This document shows, in pieces, positions 7,715-8,246 of a DNA stretch of 8,246 nt. The position numbers were made by a program, and so were the translations under genes. The notes below the pieces were generated by a model. The model had not been told where the DNA came from. It did no database searches and worked only from the letters and a program-made list of their open reading frames with translations. The DNA comes from Actinomycetota bacterium (GTDB lineage Bacteria > Actinomycetota > Thermoleophilia > Solirubrobacterales > Thermoleophilaceae), in the NCBI GenBank assembly GCA_005883295.1, contig VAWV01000195.1:1-8246 (forward strand), written 5' to 3'. The stretch's first letter is position 1; the number at the start of each line of letters is the position of its first letter.

Positions 7715-7734
7715 GAATGTTCAGCTGAATACTC
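7715..7734. promoter_or_regulatory. imperfect palindrome, candidate operator
   Basis: GAATGTTCAG followed directly by CTGAATACTC forms a 20-base inverted repeat matching at 8 of 10 positions per arm, with a perfect 10-base core TTCAGCTGAA (7720-7729). It is AT-richer than its surroundings, overlaps the TAGAAT -10-like element, and sits between divergent genes, a common place for a repressor site. It does not match the actinobacterial LexA box well. The binding protein is unknown. Confidence 0.35.
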
Positions 7735-7749
7735 GAAGACGGCGGCAAC

Positions 7750-7811
7750 GGGGGATTTCTGGTCGTTGGCTGTCGCGGGCGAAGCTCGCAGCACAGCGCA
7801 GTCCACCCCCC
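7750..7811 (+). ncRNA. candidate structured 5' leader
   Basis: GGGGG (7750-7754) can pair with the C-run 7806-7811. Inside it, GCTGT (7769-7773) pairs with ACAGC (7793-7797), and within that GCGGGC-GAA-GCTCGC (7775-7789) forms a six-pair hairpin with one G-U. The element lies in the untranslated leader of the plus-strand gene that begins at 7844, if transcription starts near the TAGAAT box. It matches no riboswitch class I know. Random GC-rich DNA folds easily, so confidence is low. Confidence 0.25.
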
Positions 7812-7843
7812 TTGGATCGCTCCTACGTACAGAGAAGCCTGCA

Positions 7844-8246
7844 ATGGCTGCAACCGAGTCCTTGATCGCCGCCTCGACGGTTTCTGAGGCAGACCTGGCG
7901 CGCGCCGAGAAGTTCGCGCGCGAGCCCTTCGTGCACGAGGGGGAGGACGCCGCGGCCGTGCTGGCGGCGGACAGCCCCCGCCGGCGGGCGCTCGACGACG
8001 CCCTGGCAGAGCTCGAGTCCGGCCGGGACGTGCCCTCCGTTCAGTGGCAGCGCGAGTACGCGCTCATGCTTGGCCTGGAACGGCTGCTCACCGAGGAGCA
8101 GCCCCACCTCGCCGACGGGACCGAGCTCTCCGCCCACCAGGTCGACGCGCTCTCCGGCACGCTCGTGGCGCTGATCACCGAGCTCCAGTCGCCCACCCGC
8201 TCGAACGGGAACGGCCGGAACGGCAACGGCAACGGCCTCCCGTCTG
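7844..8246 (+). CDS. N-terminus of a probable DEAD/DEAH-box helicase-family protein, 3' truncated
   Basis: An open frame runs from ATG at 7844 to the window end (134 codons and no stop). It reads MAATESLIAASTVSEADLAR, then FAREPFVHEGEDAAAVLAAD, LDDALAELESGRDVPSVQWQ, REYALMLGLERLLTEEQP and LSAHQVDALSGTLVALITEL. This is a helical, acidic region with no domain motif visible yet. From memory, similar N-termini precede DEAD/DEAH helicase domains in Thermoleophilia proteins, and 'LSAHQVDAL' resembles a helicase Q-motif-type phrase. The helicase motifs themselves lie beyond the window, so the call is tentative. The visible end is an Asn-Gly repeat, likely a flexible linker. The ribosome site is weak (AGAGAAG). 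Coding is well supported by codon usage and by the clean start. Confidence 0.5.
   Translation, partial: MAATESLIAASTVSEADLARAEKFAREPFVHEGEDAAAVLAADSPRRRALDDALAELESGRDVPSVQWQREYALMLGLERLLTEEQPHLADGTELSAHQVDALSGTLVALITELQSPTRSNGNGRNGNGNGLPS
8204..8236 (+). repeat. short tandem repeat encoding Asn-Gly units
   Basis: The six-base unit AACGGC (first copy AACGGG) occurs five times, interrupted once by CGG after the second copy. It encodes an N-G-N-G-R-N-G-N-G-N-G linker in the last gene. Such repeats can vary in copy number by slippage, and each unit keeps the frame. Confidence 0.7.

Larger units (their letters stand above)
7652..7843. promoter_or_regulatory. divergent promoter region
   Basis: These 192 bases separate the lipoprotein gene (minus) from the last gene (plus) and must hold the control of both. 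A plus-strand -10-like TAGAAT lies at 7713-7718, one base off consensus. No matching -35 is found 16-18 bases upstream, so an activator or alternative sigma factor would be needed. The element overlaps a palindrome at 7715-7734 (described separately). A GC-rich segment downstream can fold. Confidence 0.4.

Noticed and set aside
7715..7734. LexA/SOS box
   Set aside because: The palindrome lacks the GAAC-N4-GTTC arrangement of the Gram-positive SOS box.

Overview
The window is GC-rich DNA (about 70% GC in the strands sampled, with strong G/C at third codon positions) and has the gene style of a high-GC actinobacterium. The RsbU-type phosphatase, GAF/GGDEF proteins, GalT with an HTHAQ site and the final conserved N-terminus all remind me of the class Thermoleophilia (Solirubrobacterales). 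That placement is inference from protein style, not from a marker gene.

Layout. (1) 1-965, plus strand: the 3' part of a GAF + PP2C/SpoIIE serine phosphatase. (2) 966-2227, plus strand: a good sigma-70-like promoter, then a stand-alone membrane-anchored TIR-domain protein in clearly less GC-rich DNA, which looks like an accessory or acquired gene. (3) 2249-4289, minus strand: a diguanylate cyclase locus, with N-terminal sensory region, hydrophobic hairpin, GAF and GGDEF, followed by a tiny membrane protein. The cyclase reading frame is broken near 3815-3825, apparently by a small deletion. The downstream GAF-GGDEF part remains intact and could be made from an internal start. (4) 4528-4938, plus strand: a small multi-helix membrane protein of unknown function. 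(5) 7651 down to 4939, minus strand: a tight cluster of thioredoxin-like lipoprotein, GNAT acetyltransferase, galactose-1-phosphate uridylyltransferase, a conserved protein of unknown function, and tRNA-Arg(CCT). The last protein's stop codon lies inside the tRNA. (6) 7652-8246: a divergent regulatory region with a palindrome and a potentially structured leader, then the 5' end of a plus-strand gene I tentatively relate to DEAD/DEAH helicases.

Several genes concern signalling: the PP2C phosphatase usually acts on anti-sigma antagonists, TIR domains often cleave NAD, and GGDEF domains make cyclic di-GMP. They are not arranged as one operon, so I do not claim a single pathway. The strongest candidates for something new are the membrane TIR protein with its extracytoplasmic domain, the protein gene that terminates inside a tRNA gene, and the structured region ahead of the last gene.
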